A stretch of DNA of 64,000 nt from assembly GCF_000497045.1 (NCBI RefSeq), contig NW_015961950.1:62001-126000 (forward strand). The letters run 5' to 3'. Positions within the stretch are counted from its first letter, which is position 1, and each line of letters starts with the position of its first letter. Source of the stretch: Kalmanozyma brasiliensis GHG001. Taxonomy: Eukaryota; Basidiomycota; Ustilaginomycetes; Ustilaginales. This document shows, piece after piece, positions 38,489-46,426 of this stretch. Both the position numbers and the translations under genes were made by a program. The notes below the pieces were generated by a model. The model made no database searches. It was given only the letters and a program-made list of their open reading frames with translations, and was not told the DNA's origin.

Positions 38489-39994
38489 ATGACTCGATTT
38501 GGCACCGTTCGCAGCATGGCGCTGGTCGCCATGGTGTTCTTCGCTCTCTGTACTTCTCATTTCGTCTCAGCCGGGCATGTTTCGCGCTCGCGCCGTCACG
38601 CTCACATCGGTGTAAGCAGAGGATTGGTGGCGAAGCGCTCCGACCAAGGCTGTTCTGATGGTAACGGCACGCTCAACTCTGTCGTGCAAGATCAAATCAA
38701 GAAATTGGAGTCGGCTTCCGCGCAGCAAGGCGGCAGAGATATGACCGAGACTTTCGACATGCCAGGAAAGGGTGGCAACGAGCACCTGCAAGTCGAAGCC
38801 AAATCGGATCAGAACGGACAAGGTCGTTCCTGGTCGTGGCACTGGTCTTCTCGTTCTTCTTCGTCTTCTTACTCCTCCTCATCGTCGTCGTCCTCCGATT
38901 CTTCCACGTCGTCATCGACCGATTCCTCCAGCAAAGTTTCCCAGCGTACGTCTGACAACAACAACGGCTACGACGCTCAGCTACATCGTGCGCAGAGCAG
39001 CGCCGGCGAAGGACAGGCTGAGCACGGTGACATTCCTTCGCCATCTGAACAGATCGTCCACCACAGCGAGACAAAGTCCAGTCATACTTCGCACCATTCG
39101 AATACCAAAGAGGAGCACACCACCACGACCAAGGACAAGGACGGCAAAGAGACCAGCCACACCTCGACCAAGCAGTCGTCCACATCTTCGTCCTCGTCGT
39201 CCTACAGCCACTTTTCGAATGTTTTCAAGTACGTGATCAGCGGCAACAGCGAGGCGTCCAACAACGCGGCACCCTTCCAAAATGGACATGTGCAGTGGAC
39301 GCGATCGCCAACCGGGGCCGCTGACTTTGCCGTCAGCCAAGCGATCAATTCTCCGATCGCTCGTCCAGCCAGGGCCGAGACGTGCAATCGCCGCTTCCCT
39401 TTCACTGAACGCCAACACACAGCCGACGACCAGGACAGTCGTTTCGCCCAGCCGTTCCCTGCTGAAGCGCTCGATCCTGTCTCGAAAATCGCCCTTGACC
39501 TACACAACGTCGAGCGTGCACGCTACGGTCTGCACCCACTGCAGTGGAACACGGAGCTGGCCAACATGGCCGCGTGCTGGGCCGATCTCAAAGCGTACGG
39601 CCATTCCGAGGACCACTTCTGCGCGTCCGGCGAGAACATCGCCATGGGTCTCGGCGATCCCTGCTACAGCGACCCGATGGAAGGCATGAAGAACGCCATC
39701 TACTCGTTTCTCGATGAGGACCGGGACTGGGCAAAAACGCGACAGATGGGAAGCAGCACGGGTCACTGGGTGCAGGCTGTCTGGAAGGATACCCGGTTCC
39801 TTGGGTGCGCCGTTGCACAGCGCAAAGACTTTATGCAAGGCTACAACGACAACGATCAGGCATCTATGTATGTCGTATGCGAGTACTACCCGCCGGGCAA
39901 CGTCCTAAACCAGATTCGAGATCAAGTACCTGCAGTGGTTCGTCCGACACCGCAACTGCGCTCAAGCTGTTCCGCCAACGAGAGGCATAGCTGA
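38489..39994 (+). CDS. Secreted Ser-rich CAP-superfamily (PR-1-like) protein
   Basis: A 501-residue secreted protein. The frame opens with a TTG at 38477; the first ATG is at 38489. The signal peptide is 1-28 (SMALVAMVFFALC core, VSA cleavage), followed by a Kex2-type KR at 49-50 in LVAKRSDQ. Residues about 116-150 are almost pure Ser, and a Ser/Thr/His-rich linker continues to about 250. The CAP domain spans about 329-475: LDLHNVERARYGLHPLQW, GHSEDHFCASGENIAMG, STGHWVQAVWKDTRFLGCAVA and YVVCEYYPPGNVL, with conserved His, Glu and HWVQ residues in place. CAP proteins bind lipids/sterols; in Ustilago maydis a Ser/Thr-rich PR-1-like protein acts at the cell surface in sensing phenolics and in virulence (recalled literature). 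The usual CNYD/CNY motif here reads CEYY. Single exon. Confidence 0.9.
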   Translation: MTRFGTVRSMALVAMVFFALCTSHFVSAGHVSRSRRHAHIGVSRGLVAKRSDQGCSDGNGTLNSVVQDQIKKLESASAQQGGRDMTETFDMPGKGGNEHLQVEAKSDQNGQGRSWSWHWSSRSSSSSYSSSSSSSSDSSTSSSTDSSSKVSQRTSDNNNGYDAQLHRAQSSAGEGQAEHGDIPSPSEQIVHHSETKSSHTSHHSNTKEEHTTTTKDKDGKETSHTSTKQSSTSSSSSSYSHFSNVFKYVISGNSEASNNAAPFQNGHVQWTRSPTGAADFAVSQAINSPIARPARAETCNRRFPFTERQHTADDQDSRFAQPFPAEALDPVSKIALDLHNVERARYGLHPLQWNTELANMAACWADLKAYGHSEDHFCASGENIAMGLGDPCYSDPMEGMKNAIYSFLDEDRDWAKTRQMGSSTGHWVQAVWKDTRFLGCAVAQRKDFMQGYNDNDQASMYVVCEYYPPGNVLNQIRDQVPAVVRPTPQLRSSCSANERHS

Positions 39995-40278
39995 TCGTGA
40001 CGTGCGTCGATTGTCGAGCCTTCCCAACACACTCTTTTTTCCTCCTCTTCCCAGAGTCGTTCTTCTCACGCTCCTTTTCGCTGCCGTGTGCTGGTCACAT
40101 TTGCTCATTTCAGTTCAATGCTCATAGTCGTCTAAGACGAATAAGCTTGCTCAGGAGGCTTGAATGAATGCTGTTGAGTGCTGACCTGAGTCGAGGTAAG
40201 CGAGGTAACCGAAGTAAATCGGGCTACCATGTGAGCGATACATATCCGCACTATGCGAACCAGGCTTCAACTTATCTG

Positions 40279-40382
40279 TCCCGGCTAGCTCAGTCGGTAG
40301 AGCGTCAGACTCTTACTACAAGGGTTTCCGAGCTTGTCTCGGAGTCATCTGAATGTCGTGGGTTCGAGCCCCACGTTGGGAG
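40279..40382 (+). tRNA. tRNA-Lys(CUU) with 31-nt intron
   Basis: Folds as a complete cloverleaf: acceptor TCCCGGC/GTTGGGA (two G-U pairs), D-stem GCTC/GAGC, anticodon stem TCAGA/TCTGA, T-stem GTGGG/CCCAC with loop TTCGAGC, and discriminator G. The anticodon CTT is at 40312-40314. The intron 40316..40346 sits one base 3' of the anticodon, the normal place. The CCA end is not encoded. A six-T terminator follows at 40388. Confidence 0.95.
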
Positions 40383-40715
40383 ACTTCTTTTTTGCTTCTT
40401 TGTAGTCGGCAAGTCGCGTGAGACCCTTTTGCGCGTTCGGAATCCTTCTCTCCTCAGCGAGACTCGGTGATGTGATGACGAAGCGGCAAATCACATGAAG
40501 CTGGACCCTGAATTTTGGACGATCTTGGCCGGAGGGTGACAACAGACGACCTTGGATAGCTACTTCCACCATCGTCAACATCGGACCAGGCACACAGGAA
40601 TCCTCGCTCTCCAGGCCGACCTAGCACAACCACCACAGCCTTGATGCACTAAACCAAGGACGGGCTCGCTCGCCACAAGCGTACGCGTTGACCTCATCGC
40701 TGTTCCTCCGCCGAG
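40383..40715. other. Short intergenic region
   Basis: Holds the tRNA terminator and the promoter of the XPG-family gene. An ACGCGT hexamer lies at 40683-40688, 28 bp before the ATG. Nothing else seen. Confidence 0.45.
40388..40393 (+). terminator. Pol III T-run terminator of tRNA-Lys(CUU)
   Basis: Six T residues beginning five bases after the tRNA 3' end. Confidence 0.8.
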
Positions 40716-42836
40716 ATGCGCGTCTCGTTCGTGACCCGTGGCATTCGTGGCATCTTTCCGCTCGTCCGCTCGTTAGCGCCACAGGCCATCTCGCCGCCCT
40801 TCTCGCTCCCCGCACTTCGAGGGCTACGACTCGCGATTGATGCTACGCTGCTGGTTCAGCGCCTTCACTTTGCAGACGACCCGCACGCGTCGCGCCACAT
40901 CATCGGCTTCTACCGCCTCGTCACCTCGCTGCGACAACATGGCGTGATACCAATGATGGTCTTTGACCACCCGCAAAAGAGACTGGCGCTCAAGGACCGC
41001 GAACAAGTCAAGAGGAGGCATAAGCGCGAGCTCGATCGGATAAGGAGCAAGCTCGAACACGAACGACGCGGAAGGCTGTTGGAGTTGCAATCGCATCTGG
41101 ACGCATTGTCGGAGCTGCAAGTATCGGAACGACGGCAGGTGGGAGAGTTGCTCGACAAGTGGCGGACGCCGACGCAGGAGAGTCCCGCAGAGGTGATCAG
41201 CCAACCGTCTACATCTGCGGTCCCGTCGACAATAGCAGAAACGGTGCCAACCCCTACCCCACGGCTTCCAGCGCCGACTTCCAAGACAGAATCGGTAGCC
41301 TACAGCATGCACACAAATTGGATGCAGCTTGAGGAAAGCCTACGCAGCGGAGCATCAAGTCAGTCCAAAGGGCAAAAAGTGCTCGCCGAGGCAGAGAAGG
41401 AGATCTACCAGACCATCGCCACGCAGCTCATGTCCGGTGAAGCACCGCCACCGCTTCCATCGCCAGTCGAATCCTTCGACAGGGCGGACGACATTGCAGC
41501 CGAAGCTGGGCCATCACATCCTCTCTCCTCGATCAATGCCATGCACCACTCGCTCTCCAAGACGTACGACCGCGCCACCTCGCCCCTGTCCGCATCGATA
41601 TACAAAGATTGTGCGGAGCTGTGCTCTCTCATGGCCGTGCCGGTGTTTTGGACCGGTGATGGAACACGGACGGGTGGAGGCAGGATCCACGAGGCCGAAG
41701 CGTACGCCGCGTCGCTCGTACGATCAGGCTTTGCTGACCTCGTTGCCAGCGAAGACAGCGACGTTCTGCTGTACGAAGCGCCCCTGTTACGGGGCCTGAT
41801 GGGCGGAGTGCGCAATCCCGGTGCCCTAGGCCGCGAAGCGGCAAGAGGTAAGCTCGAGGTCATCTGCGGCACACGCGTTCGCACCGGGCTCTTCCCCAAA
41901 GCAGACACCGACAAGCTCGCTCACCTCACCGCCAGCAGCGAGCTCGTCAAGACCGAGGAAAGCGATTCAGATCTGTCCTACGATCGAATGGCCCGCTCGC
42001 TCATGCTCGACTTTGCCCTGCTGTGCGGAACCGACTTCAACCGCACCATTCCCGGCATCGGTCCGAAAACAGCGCTCCGGCTGCTCAAAGAGCATGGCAG
42101 CATCTCGACCATCCTACGCAAGGAGGCGAAGAAGTTCCAGCCACCCGAGGGGCTGTCAATCCGAGAGTACGAGACGGAATTGCGACATGCAAGGATGGTG
42201 TTCCTGCAGCCGCCAAAGGTGAGGGCTGCGGCGCGATCGATCTTGGGCACGCCGGCGTCGGAAGCTGCGGCGGAGACGGTCTCCCAGTCGTCTGGGTCTG
42301 CACTCATCGAGCGAGTCCTCTTTGCCGAGGGTGCAGCGGCGGTGCAGTCGGATGAGGCGGCGATAGCGGACGATATTGGAGCGTCCGATGGCGCGGCAAC
42401 AATCGATGCGGGCGTCAACACGTACTGCACAGCAGACCCGGCTGTCGGTCTCGACGAGATCGCCACCGAAGCTGTCACCTCTCCCCAGCCTGGAGCTGAG
42501 GTGACGTACGACCGCCAAGCGGTACACGACTTTCTCCGCTCGCACGGCGTCTTCCGAACCTCTTCCTCGGATCCCGATACAGACGCCTTCGAGCTGTACG
42601 AGCCATCGGCCTCAAGGCAGCAGGAGTGGCGCGATCTGCTCGACCTCGAACTCGGCCTCACAACCCCAGCCACGATCAGCGGCTTCAACAGCATCCTCGA
42701 AGAGTCGCCGGGCGAGAGCGAGGCGCTGATGGGCATGACGACGCTCGGAGCGGACTTCTTCGGCGAACGCAAGGCTGTGGCTTGCTGGAACCCGGGGATG
42801 GAGCAGCACGTTCGGCAGGAGACAACCGCCAAGTAG
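40716..42836 (+). CDS. XPG/FEN1 (Rad2) family structure-specific nuclease
   Basis: A 706-residue Rad2-family nuclease. The N-region has GIRGIFPLVRSLAPQAI (9-25), matching the FEN1 start GIxGLxxLI...APxAI, with Asp42 in LAIDATLLV and Asp84 in MMVFDHPQKRLALKDR. A spacer of about 190 charged, partly helical residues follows. The I-region has Glu327/Glu329 in HEAEAYAASLV and Asp347/Asp349 in ASEDSDVLLY, then Asp440 in LLCGTDFN and the helix-hairpin IPGIGPKTALRLL. All metal-binding acidic residues of the family are therefore present. Eight residues (MRVSFVTR) precede the usual N-terminal Gly, and the N-terminus is basic, so mitochondrial import or divergent DNA threading is possible. It is not clearly Rad27, Exo1, Rad2/XPG or Yen1. 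Single exon. Precise substrate unknown. Confidence 0.85.
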   Translation: MRVSFVTRGIRGIFPLVRSLAPQAISPPFSLPALRGLRLAIDATLLVQRLHFADDPHASRHIIGFYRLVTSLRQHGVIPMMVFDHPQKRLALKDREQVKRRHKRELDRIRSKLEHERRGRLLELQSHLDALSELQVSERRQVGELLDKWRTPTQESPAEVISQPSTSAVPSTIAETVPTPTPRLPAPTSKTESVAYSMHTNWMQLEESLRSGASSQSKGQKVLAEAEKEIYQTIATQLMSGEAPPPLPSPVESFDRADDIAAEAGPSHPLSSINAMHHSLSKTYDRATSPLSASIYKDCAELCSLMAVPVFWTGDGTRTGGGRIHEAEAYAASLVRSGFADLVASEDSDVLLYEAPLLRGLMGGVRNPGALGREAARGKLEVICGTRVRTGLFPKADTDKLAHLTASSELVKTEESDSDLSYDRMARSLMLDFALLCGTDFNRTIPGIGPKTALRLLKEHGSISTILRKEAKKFQPPEGLSIREYETELRHARMVFLQPPKVRAAARSILGTPASEAAAETVSQSSGSALIERVLFAEGAAAVQSDEAAIADDIGASDGAATIDAGVNTYCTADPAVGLDEIATEAVTSPQPGAEVTYDRQAVHDFLRSHGVFRTSSSDPDTDAFELYEPSASRQQEWRDLLDLELGLTTPATISGFNSILEESPGESEALMGMTTLGADFFGERKAVACWNPGMEQHVRQETTAK

Positions 42837-43087
42837 GCATCAATCCAGCTCAATCAATATACCCGCTTTTGCACTGCTTTCTCCTGTCTCTTCATCAGCC
42901 GTGCGTGGCCAGACGGGACAGCAATGCCATCTCCTCTCGTGCTCACCACCCCTGCATTCTTACTCGTAGAGAGGACGAACCTGTCGCCGACGTTGTGGAT
43001 CGTAACGCGGCTTGGCAAGATCGCCACCGTGACGCCACGCTTGTCCTCATCGACCACACCATTGAGCAAATGAGGTGTTTTGTCGAG

Positions 43088-43624
43088 CTAGTCTGCGAGG
43101 GTGTTGCGGCACACCAGATTGTGAACAAGCGCATCTGTCTCGGCGCTGGCATAGCCCGCGTAAAACCAGCGCATGACCTGCACTTTGAAAGATCCGCCAA
43201 TCTCCTTGACACCAACAAAGCCGTTCGAGTCCCTCTGCTTCGCCCTGTTGAAATTGTTGAAGACGGCTGAGACAAAATTCAGGTTGTCACCGCGGTTGTC
43301 CAGCGATTTAACGTTGGCGTGGTCGGCGTGAGTCCTCGACGCGTCCACAGGAGGGGGATCGAGTAGAGCAATGGCCCGGCCGAGGTCCATGTCGTCGAGG
43401 TGGAGCCGGTCTTTATCCTTGTCGTGTATATCTTTCGTGAGACTGACCATGAAAAGATACTTCTCGTTGATAGTATCGATCTTGCAATCGACCGAGCGCT
43501 CAGTGCCCTCCTTCCGGATCTGGAAGGTAGTCACGCCGTCGTTTCGAGCTTCGATGGTGATGTGTGCCGACCCCGCAGATCTGCGAGGCACAGTCAACGG
43601 GAGGGAGTCGCATAAAGTGCGCAT
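43088..43624 (-). CDS. Small protein of unknown function
   Basis: A single-exon frame of 178 residues, not recognised. Composition is protein-like: alternating hydrophobic strands (HITIEARNDGVTTFQIRKEG, YLFMVSLTKDIHD), a DRLHLDDMDLGRAIALLDPPP segment and a C-terminal FKVQVMRWFYAGYASAETDALVHNLVC stretch. There is no signal peptide or membrane segment. The start codon is only 29 bp from the 3' end of the tRNA-Val gene on the same strand, so a Pol II promoter must overlap the tRNA gene or lie beyond it. It converges on the XPG-family gene. It may be lineage-specific or may not be a gene. Confidence 0.5.
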   Translation of the reverse strand: MRTLCDSLPLTVPRRSAGSAHITIEARNDGVTTFQIRKEGTERSVDCKIDTINEKYLFMVSLTKDIHDKDKDRLHLDDMDLGRAIALLDPPPVDASRTHADHANVKSLDNRGDNLNFVSAVFNNFNRAKQRDSNGFVGVKEIGGSFKVQVMRWFYAGYASAETDALVHNLVCRNTLAD

Positions 43625-43635
43625 TATCGTGGAGC

Positions 43636-43641
43636 AAAAAA
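43636..43641 (-). terminator. Pol III T-run terminator of tRNA-Val(AAC)
   Basis: Six A on the plus strand, hence six T on the transcribed orientation, starting 12 bases after the tRNA 3' end. Confidence 0.75.
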
Positions 43642-43652
43642 GATATGATTTC

Positions 43653-43757
43653 TGATTTCTGCCGGGTTCGAACCGGCGACCTCCTCCGTAAGCCCTAACG
43701 ATCTGAAGAAGACCAGAATTGTTAAGGAGACGCGCTAACCAACTGCGCCAAGAAACC
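43653..43757 (-). tRNA. tRNA-Val(AAC) with 31-nt intron
   Basis: Read on the minus strand: acceptor GGTTTCT/AGAAATC, D-stem GCGC/GCGC, anticodon stem TCTCC/GGAGG, T-stem GCCGG/CCGGC with loop TTCGAAC, discriminator A. The anticodon AAC lies at 43723-43721 and the intron is 43689..43719. The 5' GGTTTC and 3' GAAATCA match fungal tRNA-Val(AAC). Confidence 0.93.
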
Positions 43758-44068
43758 TTGTTGTGGAAGCCGTCATACTATTGCGTTCATACATTACGCC
43801 AGGCAATCGTGCGCCCAGCCATCACTATAAGATACGCGCTTGATATCGTATCATCGTCCCCAATGCACAAAACCCGGCTGGGAGCAAGACTGCAGCCGAA
43901 TTCGACAGGGGTCGACCCCCAGGGTGCCTTGCGCAGCACACAATCATCAAAGCCATGGACGCACGCCCCAGCTTCTGCACCTTAAAGTTTGAGTGTCCGA
44001 GGACGGAGACAAGAAGACGGGCGGTATTCCAAGCCTTTGGGGCCTTAAATTATCAAAAATAAAGGCGA
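43758..44068. other. Spacer between two minus-strand tRNA genes
   Basis: 311 bp with no gene seen. Contains the five-T terminator of the upstream tRNA-Lys(UUU). Confidence 0.5.
44055..44059 (-). terminator. Pol III T-run terminator of tRNA-Lys(UUU)
   Basis: Five A on the plus strand, so five T in the transcript direction, ten bases after the tRNA 3' end. Confidence 0.65.
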
Positions 44069-44175
44069 CTCCCAATAGGGGGCTCGAACCCCTGACATTC
44101 AGATTAAACATTCCAAGACCAGCTTGGAGACTTTGTGTTAAAAGTCTGACGCTCTACCGACTGAGCTAATCGGGA
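44069..44175 (-). tRNA. tRNA-Lys(UUU) with 34-nt intron
   Basis: Read on the minus strand: acceptor TCCCGAT/ATTGGGA, D-stem GCTC/GAGC, anticodon stem TCAGA/TCTGA, T-stem AGGGG/CCCCT with loop TTCGAGC, discriminator G. The anticodon TTT is at 44142-44140 and the intron is 44105..44138. The D-arm, anticodon stem and variable loop are identical to those of the tRNA-Lys(CUU) gene at 40279. Confidence 0.94.
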
Positions 44176-44635
44176 TGGAGTTGTCTTCCTTTGCCATGCG
44201 GGCAGCGCGGATGCAATATATTCATTTGTGTTTTTCCGTTCAATTTCACAGCGACTTGAAGGATATGGTGTACTGATAACATTGCGTTAGTACGTGAATC
44301 TGGCTAGACGATCAGGACATCTTTGACTACTGGGGAAGCCGCTGACAAGTGAAGATCGTTGCTCTGATGCAGAAAGGAGACGTCTGTGCAGTGATACGAA
44401 AAGGCTCATTGTCACGGCGAGCACGACGAGGCCTGAAGCGGCGACATCGACGACTCTGAAACTGTGGCGACCTGACACGCATAGCAACAGGGAAGCGGGT
44501 AGTTTGACATCAACATCATGGCACGCTGAGCTCCGGGTATGCTGAGCATAGACGGCCAAGTGACGACTGTATTGGAGCGCGGAGAAGAGAACAACAGAGA
44601 AACTAAGGGTACGGTATCCAGACTTGACCGAGGGA
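44176..44635. other. Intergenic, no gene seen
   Basis: 460 bp holding the 3' flank of VMA10 and the 5' flank of tRNA-Lys(UUU). Frames inside are shadows or chance. Confidence 0.45.
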
Positions 44636-45415
44636 TCAAGCCTTCTGTTCTTGCTGCTGGTTGTGCTCCTTCTGCTGTTGCTTGAGTTGAAGGTTCCTGT
44701 GGAGCTCGGTCTTGACATCGACGACGCGATCGAGCAGCTTGTTGATGACGTCTTCGCGGTTCGACTCGAACGCCTTGTTGAGCTCCTCGAGCTTCTGTTC
44801 GGTCTCCTTGTCTACCTCGGACTGCGAGCTGTTGGTCTTGCCCTCGTGCTATTCGTTGGCGCAAATGCAAAGATGTCAGATGGGATGATCAGCGACGAAT
44901 GATACGGCATGGCTAGGGAAGAGGACACTGCCACTCACCTCCTTTTGAGAATCCTTGAACTCCTGCTCCTTCTTCGACTTGAGCTGCTCAATCTCCTTGG
45001 AGGCCTCGTTTCGTGCATCTTTGAGCTTCTGTGTTCGGTCTGCGATTGTGTTCGATATAAGTTGCCGGCATGGAGGAAAAGGGAAGCGAGAATGAACAGT
45101 GAGCAGGTCGTCTTAATAAGAGAGCTTCCGCGCGGGCAAGGATGCGATGGCGAATACATCGTCGCAACGTCAACTTACAGGTTCGTGCTTTCTGAACAAT
45201 CTTGGCGGCCTCCTTCTCAGCCTCGAGGAGGGTTTGAATGCCCTGTGATTGTTGTGCGGCCTGCGGAAGTGCATGTGTCGAAGCGAGAGCGTGGAGCAAG
45301 GCAAAGCAAAGTAGAGGTCAACATTGACACTCCGACCCGATCAAAGACAAGATAGCCGTGTCTCGACCGTCTCGGTCGCTGGATCGCGGCAAAATAGGAT
45401 GCTGATGCTTACCAT
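44636..45415 (-). CDS. VMA10: V-type ATPase subunit G (4 exons, first coding exon is ATG only)
   Basis: Exons on the minus strand, 5' to 3': 45413..45415, 45179..45260, 44939..45039 and 44636..44848, encoding 132 residues. Subunit G is part of the peripheral stalk of the vacuolar H+-ATPase, pairing with subunit E. The joined protein reads M-AAQQSQGIQTLLEAEKEAAKIVQKAR, then TYRTQKLKDARNEASKEIEQ, then LKSKKEQEFKDSQKE, the family's conserved N-terminal half. A coiled-coil half follows, ending in a Gln-rich tail that makes it slightly longer than yeast Vma10 (114). Donors are GTAAGC, GTAAGT and GTGAGT; acceptors CGCAG, CGCAG and ATAG. The first exon contributes only the start codon. No single open frame shows this gene; it is visible only when exons are joined. 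Confidence 0.92.
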
Positions 45416-46426
45416 GATATGTTTGTAGCGATACGATGGAATCTAGGGATGGGATCCGAGGAAAGCGAGATGATACGTAGAGGGAAGGAGGATGAGAGGG
45501 GTGGTGGAGGCGACGATTTCCAGATGAGCTTTCGCACGCACGCTGAGAGATTGCGGGCGAGGGGCCTTTGCAGCCAAGCCTCGTGCATCCGTGCGCTCAT
45601 AAATTTCCCGATATCCTAATTTCTCATACCTGATCGGGAGCCTACTGACTGCACACATTCTCACGCCAGTTGCGAGCTCTTTAGAGCAGATGACGTACGG
45701 CAGATATGCCGATATGGATCTGAGCGTATCTCTCAGTGTGACCTGGAGGGTGACCAGGTGAGGCGAGTGGTGTTGCGAGGTGAACATCGTATGGCAGTCA
45801 CTGCCAGCTGCTGACCAGAAAGGGTTCCAGAAAAAGAAGACAGGGCAAACAAGCCGACCTAAGCGAGCCAAAAGCTCAGACCAAATCACAGAATCGGAAG
45901 CCGGTTGGGTTCACACGAGCAACCAAATTCTCAAAACTCAGTCACTCAGCTGCAGGCAACTTGGTCCCATCTCTCCTTCCTGATCCATACACTCCTTCAC
46001 CTGCGCGCTTCTTCATCAGCACGGCAGCTCGCAGAACGCTACTGCGGACGTCGACCGACAGAATCCGGTCTTGCCGACGCTCAAAAGCGCTCCTGCTTGC
46101 GACTGCGAAAGTCTCGCTCGGCTTCTCCAGCATCACAATCTGTGGACGACACCACTGCCAACCCTCGGATCACTCGCGATTGGTGCATTCGCACGCTCAC
46201 TCAGACCTCGGAACCGGTCCGCTTTCTGCTGCTGCCAATGCACCTGACACACCGCCTTGACTGAGCATTCAACTTGGCGCTGATACTGGCCTGAACCCTT
46301 GACACTCCTTGAAAGGCACTCGAAGCCCCTGCTCTGTTCGGCAAGTTCTGCACCGTCGCCTGCCATCGCCGACTCTTGCGATTGCGAAATTGGCTCAGCT
46401 CAGCTCGTCGAGGCACAGCAGCAATC
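45416..46426. promoter_or_regulatory. Divergent promoter region between VMA10 and symplekin genes
   Basis: 1011 bp with no gene seen. The half next to 46427 is C/T/A-rich like a 5' leader. A 148-codon minus-strand frame (45443-45889) has no family features. Confidence 0.45.

Noticed and set aside
40683..40688. ACGCGT (MCB) before the XPG-family nuclease, and another at 22647-22652 near DSN1
   Set aside because: Cell-cycle control would be attractive, but a palindromic hexamer is expected about 16 times by chance in 64 kb, and these are single copies.
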